A stretch of DNA of 25,456 nucleotides. Origin: DASXTW01 sp046726275. GTDB lineage: Bacteria; Actinomycetota; UBA4738. The stretch spans positions 1 to 25,456 of the forward strand of contig JBKPAF010000029.1 in assembly GCA_046726275.1 (NCBI GenBank), in the 5' to 3' direction. Below are positions 13,394-20,900 of this stretch, piece after piece. The first letter of the stretch is position 1. Each line of letters opens with the position of its first letter. The notes below the pieces were generated by a model, which was not told the origin of the DNA, made no database searches, and was given only the letters and a program-made list of their open reading frames with translations. Both the position numbers and the translations under genes were made by a program.

Positions 13394-15742
13394 ATGTCGC
13401 TACTCGCCCAGGAAGGGAGCCTCAGCCAGGAGGTCATCTTCCATCCGTTCGAGGACACCTCGCTGTGGGTGATCCTGGTCATCTCCCTGCTGGCCCTGGG
13501 CGTTGCCTACGTCTTCAGTCGCGAGGTGCTGGCGGCCCCCGAAGGTACCGACAAGATGAAGGAGATCGCCCGGGCCATCCAGATCGGGAGCCGGGCCTAT
13601 CTCAACCGCCAGTTCCGGACGTTGGGTGTGTTCATGGGCATCCTGTTCGTCGCCCTCTTCTTCCTCCTCCCGGTCCCGAAGGAAGCCGCGCACTCCGCCC
13701 TTTCCCTGAGACTGGGTCGATCGATCGCCTTCATCCTGGGTGCCGGATTCTCAGCGGTCACGGGCTTCGCCGGCATGTGGCTGGCCGTTCGCGGAAACGT
13801 CCGCGTCGCCAACGCTGCCCGCGAAGCTGGGCTGAAGAGGGCCATGCGGCTGGCCTTCCGCACGGGGGGGGTGGCCGGGATGTTCACGGTCGGCCTCGGC
13901 CTGCTGGGCGCCACCGCCATCCTGATCATCTACAAGCAGGATGCGACCACTGTGCTGGTCGGGTTCGGTTTCGGCGGGGCCCTGTTGGCCATGTTCATGC
14001 GGGTGGGCGGCGGCATCTTCACCAAGGCCGCGGACGTGGGCGCCGACCTGGTCGGAAAGGTCGAGAAGAACATCCCCGAGGACGATCCTCGCAACGCCGC
14101 CGTCATCGCCGACAACGTGGGCGACAACGTGGGCGACTGCGCCGGCATGGCGGCCGATCTGTTCGAGTCGTACGAGGTCACCCTGGTGGCTTCCATCATC
14201 CTGGGGGCGGCCGCCTACGCCGATTCTCCCAAGGGCGCCATCGTCGGGGTCATGTTTCCGCTGTTCGTCCGGGCAATTGGGGTCATCACGTCGGTCATCG
14301 GGATCCTCGCCGTCTCGCCGAGGAGCGAGGACGAGCACGGCATGAAGGCCATCAACCGCGGGTTCTTCGTCTCCGCGGTCGCCTCCGCGGTCGGGGTCGT
14401 GTTCCTGGCTGCCGCCTACGTGGGCGACCTTCGGGTGTTCTGGGCTGTCTTCTTCGGCTTGGTCCTGGCCAGCCTGATCCAGGTGCTCACCGAGCATTTC
14501 ACCTCCACCAAACGTAAGCCCGTCAAGGAGATCGCCGAATCCTCTCAGACCGGCCCGGCGACCGTGATCCTCTCCGGGTTCTCCGTCGGGCTCGAGTCGA
14601 CCGTGTGGGCCATCCTCATCATCGGCGCAGCCATCGCCTCGGCCTTCTACCTTGGCAACACCAACGCCGAGGCCCTGTACTTCATCTCCTTGACCGGGAT
14701 GGGCATGCTCACCACAGTCGGGGTGATCGTGTCGATGGACACGTACGGGCCAGTTTCCGACAACGCCCACGGGATCGCCGAGATGTCGGGTGGCCTGGGG
14801 GAGCGGGCCGACAAGATCATGGCCGGGCTGGACGCGGTGGGGAACACGACCAAGGCCATCACCAAGGGGATGGCCATCGCCACCGCCGTGATCGCGGCCA
14901 CGTCGCTGTTCGGCTCGTTCCTGGAAGCGCTGATCCTGGAGGGCCTCGACTTGCCCGGGATCCGGGTCGACATCCCCGAGGTGCTGGTCGGGCTGCTGAT
15001 CGGAGGGTCAGTCGCGTTCCTGTTCTCCTCGCTGGCCATCCGGGCAGTCGGGCGGGCCGCCTCACAGGTCGTGGTCGAGGTCCGGAATCAATTCCGGGAG
15101 CACCCGGGGATCATGGAGTTCAAGGAAACGCCCGACTACGCCCGCGTCGTGGACATCTGCACCAAGACCTCGCTGCGCGAGCTCATGACTCCCGGGCTCC
15201 TGGCCGTGCTCTCTCCCATCATCGTGGGTTTCTTCCTGGACGCGGAGGCCCTCGGAGCTTTCCTGGCCGGGGCCATCCTCACCGGGCAGCTCCTCGCGGT
15301 GATGCTGTCCAACGCCGGAGGGGCTTGGGACAACGCGAAGAAGCTGGTCGAGGAGGGCAACTACGGCGGCAAGGGAAGCGAATCGCATAAGGCCACGGTC
15401 ATCGGCGACACCGTCGGCGATCCCTTCAAGGACACCGCCGGCCCGGCACTCAACCCACTGATCAAGGTGATGAACCTGGTGTCGCTCCTCATCGCGCCGC
15501 TCGTGGTTCGGTTCGCGGACGACACCGCGATCAGGATCACGGTCGCCGCGCTGGCCTCTCTCCTGCTGGCCTTCATGATCTGGTACTCCAAGTCGCGCCG
15601 GGTGGAGCTCCTCGTTGGGGGGGAGGGAGCTCAGGCGCCGCCCGCGGCCGAGCCGTTCCCCCTGCCGGAGCACGACGTCGTCCCAGAGGCGAGAGAGGCC
15701 TCCGAGATCGCCGCCGACGCAACCAAGCGACCTTCTCCCTAG
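13394..15742 (+). CDS. hppA: Membrane-bound proton-translocating pyrophosphatase, K+-independent type
   Basis: 782 residues and about 16 membrane helices. It hydrolyses pyrophosphate and pumps H+ out of the cytoplasm. The pyrophosphate-binding motif begins GGGIFTKAADVGADLVGKVE (Lys211 onwards) and is followed by DNVGDNVGDCAGMAADLFE (about 240-258); near the C-terminus comes GDTVGDPFKDTAGPALNP. Lys487 in GNTTKAITKG occupies the position that is Ala in K+-dependent enzymes and Lys in K+-independent ones, so this is a K+-independent H+-pump. The C-terminal tail (about 735-782) is polar with PLPEHDVVPEAREASE and looks cytoplasmic. ATG 13394 has a good ribosome-binding site. The OB-fold gene follows after 25 bases. 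Confidence 0.97.
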   Translation: MSLLAQEGSLSQEVIFHPFEDTSLWVILVISLLALGVAYVFSREVLAAPEGTDKMKEIARAIQIGSRAYLNRQFRTLGVFMGILFVALFFLLPVPKEAAHSALSLRLGRSIAFILGAGFSAVTGFAGMWLAVRGNVRVANAAREAGLKRAMRLAFRTGGVAGMFTVGLGLLGATAILIIYKQDATTVLVGFGFGGALLAMFMRVGGGIFTKAADVGADLVGKVEKNIPEDDPRNAAVIADNVGDNVGDCAGMAADLFESYEVTLVASIILGAAAYADSPKGAIVGVMFPLFVRAIGVITSVIGILAVSPRSEDEHGMKAINRGFFVSAVASAVGVVFLAAAYVGDLRVFWAVFFGLVLASLIQVLTEHFTSTKRKPVKEIAESSQTGPATVILSGFSVGLESTVWAILIIGAAIASAFYLGNTNAEALYFISLTGMGMLTTVGVIVSMDTYGPVSDNAHGIAEMSGGLGERADKIMAGLDAVGNTTKAITKGMAIATAVIAATSLFGSFLEALILEGLDLPGIRVDIPEVLVGLLIGGSVAFLFSSLAIRAVGRAASQVVVEVRNQFREHPGIMEFKETPDYARVVDICTKTSLRELMTPGLLAVLSPIIVGFFLDAEALGAFLAGAILTGQLLAVMLSNAGGAWDNAKKLVEEGNYGGKGSESHKATVIGDTVGDPFKDTAGPALNPLIKVMNLVSLLIAPLVVRFADDTAIRITVAALASLLLAFMIWYSKSRRVELLVGGEGAQAPPAAEPFPLPEHDVVPEAREASEIAADATKRPSP

Positions 15743-15767
15743 ACGACTCGCGAATCGCGGAGGGGTG

Positions 15768-16124
15768 ATGGGGGCGCTGCGGCGGTTCCTCAGTCGGCTG
15801 GCTGAGACCGACGAGCAGCGCCTGGCGGAGGAGTTGCGGGAGTGGGCGGAAAGCATCCCTGGAACCGTTCGTATCGCCGATGCGCCGCCAAGATCAAAGG
15901 TGAGGGTGGCCGGAATGGTCAGGAGGATCACGGTGCGACCGGTGGAGGGATTCGAGGCGCTCGAGATCGTGCTCTCGGATGGAACCGGGTCGGTGACCGC
16001 TCGCTGGCTCGGCCGCAGGAAGATCCCTGGCCTCGCTCTTGGATCCCGACTGGTCATCGAAGGGGTACTCGGCGAGGAGCAGGGTATACGCCGCATGGTC
16101 AATCCCACGTTCGAGTTCGCATGA
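15768..16124 (+). CDS. OB-fold nucleic-acid-binding domain protein (Rv2694c-like)
   Basis: About 118 residues. A helical N-terminus (RFLSRLAETDEQRLAEELREWA) precedes a single OB-fold with KVRVAGMVRRITVRP, ALEIVLSDGTGSVTARWLGRR and RLVIEGVLGEEQGIRRMVNP. Very similar small OB proteins are widespread in Actinomycetota and sit next to the TrkA pair, as in Mycobacterium tuberculosis (Rv2694c near ceoB/ceoC). Nucleic-acid binding is predicted from the fold; the real ligand is unknown. ATG 15768 follows GGAGGGG (about 15759-15765) at a short distance. The TMEM175 gene follows after 10 bases, so the two are probably co-transcribed. Confidence 0.85.
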   Translation: MGALRRFLSRLAETDEQRLAEELREWAESIPGTVRIADAPPRSKVRVAGMVRRITVRPVEGFEALEIVLSDGTGSVTARWLGRRKIPGLALGSRLVIEGVLGEEQGIRRMVNPTFEFA

Positions 16125-16134
16125 GCCCCTCCCG

Positions 16135-16743
16135 ATGAGCACGGGGCGGCTCGAGACCTTCGCGGATGGCGTGTTGGCCATCGCCGCGACGCTGCTGATC
16201 CTGAACGTCGACGCGCAGGTGGGTGAGGGCGGGGAAGGATTGGCCGCTCAGCTCCTGCACATTTGGCCCTCCTACGTCGCCTATGCCGTCAGCTTTCTCA
16301 CGATCGGGATCATCTGGGCAAACCATCACACCGTCATGCACCAGATCGATCGGGTCGACCGCACGTTCCTCGTGTTGACAGTGGTCTTCCTCATGGTCGT
16401 GGCCTTCATCCCGTTCCCCACGCGGCTGATCGCCGAGAACGTGCGGACGGACGGGGCTCGCGCGGCGGCGCTCATGTATGGGATCACCCTCACCCTCACG
16501 GCCGTGATGTTCAGCGCGATCTGGTTCTATGCCTCAGTGGGCCGGCGGTTGCTCCGCGAGGACGTCGACAGCCGCGTCGTCAGCGGGATATCGCGGAGCT
16601 ATCTGCCCGGGCCCTGGATTTATCTCGCCGCCACGTTGATCGCCCTGGCCAACCCCACCGCGAGCGTGATCCTCTTCGGCCTGATCGCGCTGTTCTATGT
16701 CGCCGAGAGCTCCATCTTCGGCAGGAGAGAGCTGTCAGTCTGA
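16135..16743 (+). CDS. TMEM175-family potassium channel (DUF1211)
   Basis: About 202 residues with six membrane helices. Helix 1 carries RLETFADGVLAIAATLLIL, matching the selectivity-filter helix motif of bacterial TMEM175 (RxxxFSDGVFAIAITLL), with Ala replacing the usual Ser after Phe. IGIIWANHHTVMHQIDRVDR, typical of DUF1211, follows helix 3. Bacterial TMEM175 proteins are tetrameric K+ channels without a P-loop. In M. tuberculosis the slot between the OB-fold gene and the TrkA pair holds a DUF3159 membrane protein; here a K+ channel is present instead. ATG 16135 is chosen because the filter motif begins at residue 5, although no clear ribosome-binding site is seen. It is convergent with trkA, with a 23-base gap. 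Confidence 0.88.
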   Translation: MSTGRLETFADGVLAIAATLLILNVDAQVGEGGEGLAAQLLHIWPSYVAYAVSFLTIGIIWANHHTVMHQIDRVDRTFLVLTVVFLMVVAFIPFPTRLIAENVRTDGARAAALMYGITLTLTAVMFSAIWFYASVGRRLLREDVDSRVVSGISRSYLPGPWIYLAATLIALANPTASVILFGLIALFYVAESSIFGRRELSV

Positions 16744-16766
16744 CCGCGGCGAGCTCGCTCGGCGCC

Positions 16767-17429
16767 CTACTCCAAGGCCTGGCGGAGATCCTCCTCGGCC
16801 TCGGGCTTGGCGATCGCCATGATCTCGTCACCCGCCACCAACACCGTTTCCGGCTGGGGGATGACGACGTGGCCTTCCCGAACGATAGCGACGATGGCGG
16901 AGTCGAGCGGCAGGCGGAGTTCGTACATGGGCTTGCCCACGGCTGAGGACCCCTGCTGAAGGGTCAGCTCGACGAGGGCGGCCCCGCTTCGATCCAACTT
17001 GAGGAGGCGGACGACGTCACCCACGGTCACCGCCTCCTCGACGAGCGCGGTGAGGATGTGTGGAGGGCTCACCGCCGCGTCCACGCCCCACTGCTCGGTG
17101 AACATCCACTCGTTGCGGGGGTGGTTGACCCTGGCCACCACGCGTGGCACGGCGAACTCCTGCTTGGCCAGTAACGAGACGACCAGGTTGTCTTCGTCGT
17201 CACCGGTCGCGGCCACGATGACGTCCGCCTGCCCGAGCTTGGCTTCTTCCAGCACGTAGGGCTCGCACGCGTCCCCCAGCAGCGTGTTCACGCTCTCCGG
17301 GATCTCCGCCTTGGCTCGGGTAAGGGTGCCCTTGTCCTGCTCGATCAAGGTGACCTCGTGCCCTCGCTCGGCCAGATCCGTGGCCAGGTGCCTGCCCACG
17401 TTCCCCGCGCCGGCCACGACCACCCTCAT
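16767..17429 (-). CDS. trkA: TrkA-type potassium uptake regulatory protein (RCK domain), second copy (CeoC-like)
   Basis: 220 residues: an RCK_N Rossmann domain with VVVAGAGNVGRHLA at the start (nucleotide-binding GxGxxG), an acidic residue ending strand 2 (VTLIEQD), ADVIVAATGDDEDN, and an RCK_C domain (about 140-218). TrkA proteins form cytoplasmic rings that bind NAD(H), ATP/ADP or c-di-AMP and gate potassium transporters. There is no TrkH/KtrB pore in the window; the nearest membrane partner is the KimA-like permease upstream in the same transcript. The ribosome-binding site GGAGGAAGG lies directly before ATG 17429. The gap to the preceding trkA is 13 bases. Confidence 0.93.
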   Translation of the reverse strand: MRVVVAGAGNVGRHLATDLAERGHEVTLIEQDKGTLTRAKAEIPESVNTLLGDACEPYVLEEAKLGQADVIVAATGDDEDNLVVSLLAKQEFAVPRVVARVNHPRNEWMFTEQWGVDAAVSPPHILTALVEEAVTVGDVVRLLKLDRSGAALVELTLQQGSSAVGKPMYELRLPLDSAIVAIVREGHVVIPQPETVLVAGDEIMAIAKPEAEEDLRQALE

Positions 17430-17442
17430 CCTTCCTCCAGCT

Positions 17443-18099
17443 TCATTCGGCCACCGGCTGCAGGAGCACGTCGAGCCTGTTCACCGAATCGACGCTCACC
17501 ACGAAATGGGCCACGTCCCCCTCCTGGAACGTGCTCCCGTCGACGGGAATGAAGCCCGACCCTCCCCGATCGACCCCGGCGACCCGGACGTGTCCCGGCT
17601 CCTCGACCGAAGCGACAGGTTTGCCCGTGAGATGGTCCGGAACCGTGCGCTGGATGTGCAGGAGGGTGCCGCCGGCGAGGGCCTCCTTCACCTCTTCCTT
17701 GCCATGGAACAGCAGATACATGATGCGCGAGGCGGCCCAGCGCACGGAGGCCACAGTCGGGATGGCCAGCCGCTCATAGATGTCGGCCCGCCTTGGGTCG
17801 TAGATGCGGGCGATCACCTTGGGGATGTGGAAGTGCTCTCTGGCGATCCTGGCCGAGACGATGTTCGAGTTGTCCCCATTGGAGACGGCGACGAACGCGC
17901 CGGCCTCCTTGATCCCCGCATCCTCCAGCACTTCGCGGTCGAATCCCAGGCCGACGATGGTCTTCGCATGAAAGCCCGGAGGAAGGCGCTCGAACGCCTC
18001 GGGCCGCTTGTCGATGATCGCCACCGTGTGACCGGCCTTCGCCAGCTCCACGGTGAGGGCGGCGCCGACGCGTCCACACCCCATGATCACGATGTGCAC
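17443..18099 (-). CDS. trkA: TrkA-type potassium uptake regulatory protein (RCK domain), first copy (CeoB-like)
   Basis: About 218 residues starting HIVIMGCGRVGAALTVELAK (RCK_N, GxGxxG), with VAIIDKRPEAF at the end of strand 2, AGAFVAVSNGDNSN, IARIYDPRRADIYERLAIPTV and an RCK_C-like half after residue 135. The two TrkA proteins are clearly different from each other and probably form a hetero-oligomer, as proposed for CeoB/CeoC. GTG 18099 starts the first Rossmann strand; codons further upstream belong to the tail of the permease read in another frame. TAGGCT lies 8 bases upstream and coincides with the stop codon of the permease gene, so the gene may be transcribed both from this promoter and from upstream. 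Confidence 0.92.
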   Translation of the reverse strand: MHIVIMGCGRVGAALTVELAKAGHTVAIIDKRPEAFERLPPGFHAKTIVGLGFDREVLEDAGIKEAGAFVAVSNGDNSNIVSARIAREHFHIPKVIARIYDPRRADIYERLAIPTVASVRWAASRIMYLLFHGKEEVKEALAGGTLLHIQRTVPDHLTGKPVASVEEPGHVRVAGVDRGGSGFIPVDGSTFQEGDVAHFVVSVDSVNRLDVLLQPVAE

Positions 18100-18107
18100 G
18101 GCCGGAA

Positions 18108-18113
18108 AGCCTA
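18108..18113 (-). promoter_or_regulatory. -10-like element before the first trkA
   Basis: TAGGCT on the minus strand overlaps the TAG stop of the KimA-like gene and lies 8 bases from GTG 18099, with no ribosome-binding site between. An internal promoter here would keep the TrkA pair expressed even though the permease gene upstream is frameshifted. Confidence 0.4.
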
Positions 18114-19850
18114 ACGTGTGGACGGAATGGTTGCCTTCGCCGTCCGCGTCGGCGGGGGGACTCCGGCCGGAGACAAGGGTACGGGCGCGGCCGAGCGCTC
18201 CGGTCCTCGTTGGTCGTCTCGCAACCGGTAGGGAACCGTGACCACGTCCACGTGGGGCTCGTCCGCGAGCGCCCTGGCGATGGCTCTGCTCGTCCTGTCG
18301 TGGAGGAGCCTCTGGGCCCACCGCGGGTACTCGCGCCGCGGGATGATCACGGTGACCTCCGCGTCTGGGGCCGAGATCTCGTGGACGTACTCGCCGATGG
18401 TTCGGGCCACATCACGGTCGAAGCATTCGGTGACATCGAGCGGGATCCCGAGGATGTGGCCGACATCCGCCCACTGCTCGGCCAGCTCCTGGGCCTTGTG
18501 GGGATCGACCCCCGCATGCACCGCCCGGATGTCGAACGCGTCTATCGCGCGAGCGTACTTGATGGCCTTGAGGGTGCTCCGATCCAGGCGATCGACCAGG
18601 ATGACCGCCACGTGCCGTGGCCTGGGGGAGAGGAACATCCGGCCGTTCCACAGCCCGTGGCCGTGTCCACCGTGGTCCCGGACCACCACGAACCTGACGT
18701 TGGCGACGTCGCGAAGTGGCCGAAGAAGCGCCCCCCAGCTCGAGCCCCGACGCAGTCGTTGCCGCGTGGTGAGCCGGGCGGGGCCCGGGATGATCACGGT
18801 GACCTGCACGTCGTCCCGGGCCAGAGCTCGCAGGTACTCGTCGAGGCACTCGCCGGGGCGGCGATCCTCGCACGTGATCGGCTGGAGCGGCACAGGCATC
18901 CCCGCCTCGCTCCACCGCTCCGCTAGGGCCTCGGCTTCGTCCCTCCTCGTTGCCAGGTGGATCGGGATGATCTGCTGGGGATGGATCGTGAGCGCGTACT
19001 GCATGGCGTGGAACGTCTTCTCGTCACATGCGTCCACGAGGACGAGGGCGATATGGCGCTCGCCTATGGGCTTCCGGATCCTCTCGAGCCCTTCGAGCAG
19101 ATCCTCCTCCTCCAGCTCGTAGATGCGGTTCACCCGCACCAACAGGTAGACCAACACGGGCACGAGGAGGATCACGGCCCAGGCGCCCTTCTGGAACTTG
19201 ACGATGCCGATGACGATCGTGACGACCAAGGTGCAGATCGCCCCTACCCCGTTGAGAAGGAGCCCGAGCTTCCAGCCCTTCTCATGTAGCCTCAGGTGCC
19301 GCTTGGCCATGCCGCTCTGCGACAACGTGAACGAGAGGAAGACCCCCAAGGCATAGAGCGGGATCATCGACGAGACGCTGGCTCTGAACGCGACGAGGAC
19401 CAGGCTCGCCGCCCCCGCGAGCGCGACGATCCCGGTTGAGAAGACGAGCCTGTGTCCTCGCTTGGTGAGTTGCCTGGGCATGAACGAGTCCCCCGCGTGG
19501 AAGCTGGCGAGGCGAGGGAAATCCGCGAACGACGTGTTCGCGGCCAGGACGAGGATGAGCATCGTGGAGAGCTGCAGGGCGAGGAACAGGGCGTGGCCAA
19601 GGGGGCCGGAGCCGAAGACCGCCTGGCCGATCTGGGCCAGCACCGACTTGCTCTCGTCGGCGACCGGAAGGACGTGCAGGCGATGGGCCAGGAAGGAAAC
19701 AGCGAGGAAGCTGGTCCCCAGGATGGCGCCCATCCACATGAGCGTGGTCTGCGCATTTCTCCACTCCGGCTTGCGAAACGCGGGGACGCCGTTGGAGATG
19801 GCCTCCACGCCGGTGACGGCGGCGCCTCCGGATGCGAACGCTCTCAGCAC
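18111..19850 (-). pseudogene. KimA-like APC potassium permease, C-terminal part after an apparent frameshift
   Basis: 579 residues from a GTG at 19850, beginning inside helix 6: LRAFASGGAAVTGVEAISNG matches LKAFSSGATALTGVEAIADG of the intact paralogue downstream. Membrane helices 6-12 follow, with LAANTSFADFPRLASFHAGD and LSFTLSQSGMAKR. The cytoplasmic C-terminus (about 265-579) contains two USP-like alpha/beta repeats, each ending near TVIIP. It cannot stand alone as a transporter because helices 1-5 are in a different frame, ending at 19883. The family is KimA (formerly YdaO), K+/H+ symporters of the APC superfamily. The first trkA gene follows after 11 bases, as expected for one operon. 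Whether the break is real or a sequence error cannot be told from one copy. Confidence 0.8.
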
Positions 19851-19882
19851 GACGAAGAGGGCGACCGCCCCGACCCCCGGAC

Positions 19883-20587
19883 TCAGCCGCCCGCCTGCAC
19901 TTGCTGCGGGACCGAGAAGGGCTGCAGGTGTCCGAGGAGCATTTCGTAGAGCCCAACGCCGCAGGTGAGGAACAGACTCACGATGAACAGATAGGTGGGC
20001 ACGGCGAAGATCCGTCCGGATTCACGGACGCCGAGGAGGTTTCCGTATGCGATCAACCAGACGAACAGGAGGGACAGACCGACCCGGACGGCGACGGAGA
20101 GCGGAACGATGGAGCTGATCGCCTGGACGCCGGCCGCGGTGGAGACGGAAACGGTCAGCACGTAGTCGATGAGTAACGCCACCCCGGCAAGCTGGGCGGG
20201 GAGGAGTCCCAGGTTGTCCTTGGTGACGATGTAGGCCCCCCCGGCCGACGGATACGCCTTGATCGTCTGGCGGTACGAGAAGATCAGGATGGCCTCGACC
20301 AGCACGATCACCCCGGAGATCGGCAGCACCAGCGAAAAGGCGGCGAGTCCGACCGCCGGGATCAGGACCCGCAGGATCTCCTCGGTCGCGTACGCCACCG
20401 AGGACATGTTGTCCGAGGAGAAGACGGCAAGCGCCGTTGGCTTCCCCAGGCGCTCGTGCTCCAATCGAGTGGTGGCGAGCGGGCGGCCGAGGAGGGCCCG
20501 CTTGATCAGATAACCCGTGGACCGCGTCCGGGGCGGCCGAGCTTCGGGCGATGAGGGCTCGGCGGCTCTTCTCAGCGCGACGGCCAC
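19883..20587 (-). pseudogene. KimA-like APC potassium permease, N-terminal part before an apparent frameshift
   Basis: Encodes helices 1-5: FSSDNMSSVAYATEEI, then IFSYRQTIKAYPSAGGAYIV and LIDYVLTVSVSTAAG. The Asp and Tyr in SSDxxSSVxY and in DY match the K+-coordinating positions Asp36/Tyr43/Asp117/Tyr118 of B. subtilis KimA. The frame then ends in VPQQVQAGG and a TGA at 19883-19885, just before helix 6, which continues in the -1 frame. One extra G in the GGG run (plus-strand CCC, 19890-19892) restores a continuous reading through QAGRLSPGVGAVALFVVLRAF. I chose GTG 20587 because the family start lies about 25 residues ahead of LLGRPL; the frame is open up to 20896, but that stretch is not family-like. 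The start is uncertain. Confidence 0.8.
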
Positions 20588-20850
20588 GGCGAGGCCTGCC
20601 CCCTCGGGTCCGCGGACCGTGAAACCGCAGCGGCCCGAGGAACTTCTTGACGCGGGGGGGTGGAACGTTGCGCCGAGACGGCCCGAGTAGCCTCGAACAA
20701 CCGGGAGGCATGCAGCGCCGACCTCCTCGCGTACCGAAGCTTCAGCCATCCGGCCAGCGCCTGACCCAGGAGGAACAGCGTGAGACCGCCCACCCACAGG
20801 GCGGCCACGGTGAGATCGGCGACCGGCATCGCTACCATCGAGATCAGCAT
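20572..20850 (-). CDS. Small single-helix membrane protein upstream of the KimA-like gene (uncertain)
   Basis: A 92-codon frame in the stretch between the KimA-like gene and the divergent histidine kinase. The first half has one clear membrane helix (VADLTVAALWVGGLTLFLL) followed by GWLKLRYARRSALHASRL, a positive-inside pattern, and its third codon positions are strongly GC-rich like real genes here. The second half (from about residue 57) is Pro/Ser/Arg-rich with weaker codon bias and may be non-coding. It overlaps the proposed permease start by 16 bases. I do not recognise a family. It could be a small accessory subunit of the potassium system, a remnant, or a chance frame. If it is not a gene, 20588-20900 is a 313-base intergenic region with no other feature I can support. 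Confidence 0.4.
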   Translation of the reverse strand: MLISMVAMPVADLTVAALWVGGLTLFLLGQALAGWLKLRYARRSALHASRLFEATRAVSAQRSTPPRQEVPRAAAVSRSADPRGQASPWPSR

Positions 20851-20900
20851 CGGGCTCGAACCGAAAGAGACTCGTCAAGAAAGCGGGGCCGCCCATAAAG

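Noticed and set aside
13751..14770. Long minus-strand frame opposite hppA
   Set aside because: It is rich in His, Asp, Gly and Arg with no domain, and it is a shadow of the strongly conserved pyrophosphatase.
16744..16766. Palindrome GCGAGCTCGC (16749-16758) as a bidirectional terminator between convergent genes
   Set aside because: It has no loop and no T-run on either side, so it is only a short GC-rich palindrome.
19883..19898. Programmed -1 frameshift site in the KimA-like gene
   Set aside because: No slippery heptamer and no obvious downstream pseudoknot are seen; a simple base deletion or sequence error explains the data better.
20588..20900. c-di-AMP (ydaO-type) riboswitch upstream of the KimA-like genes
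   Set aside because: I could not find the conserved elements of that class here, and the second permease appears leaderless.
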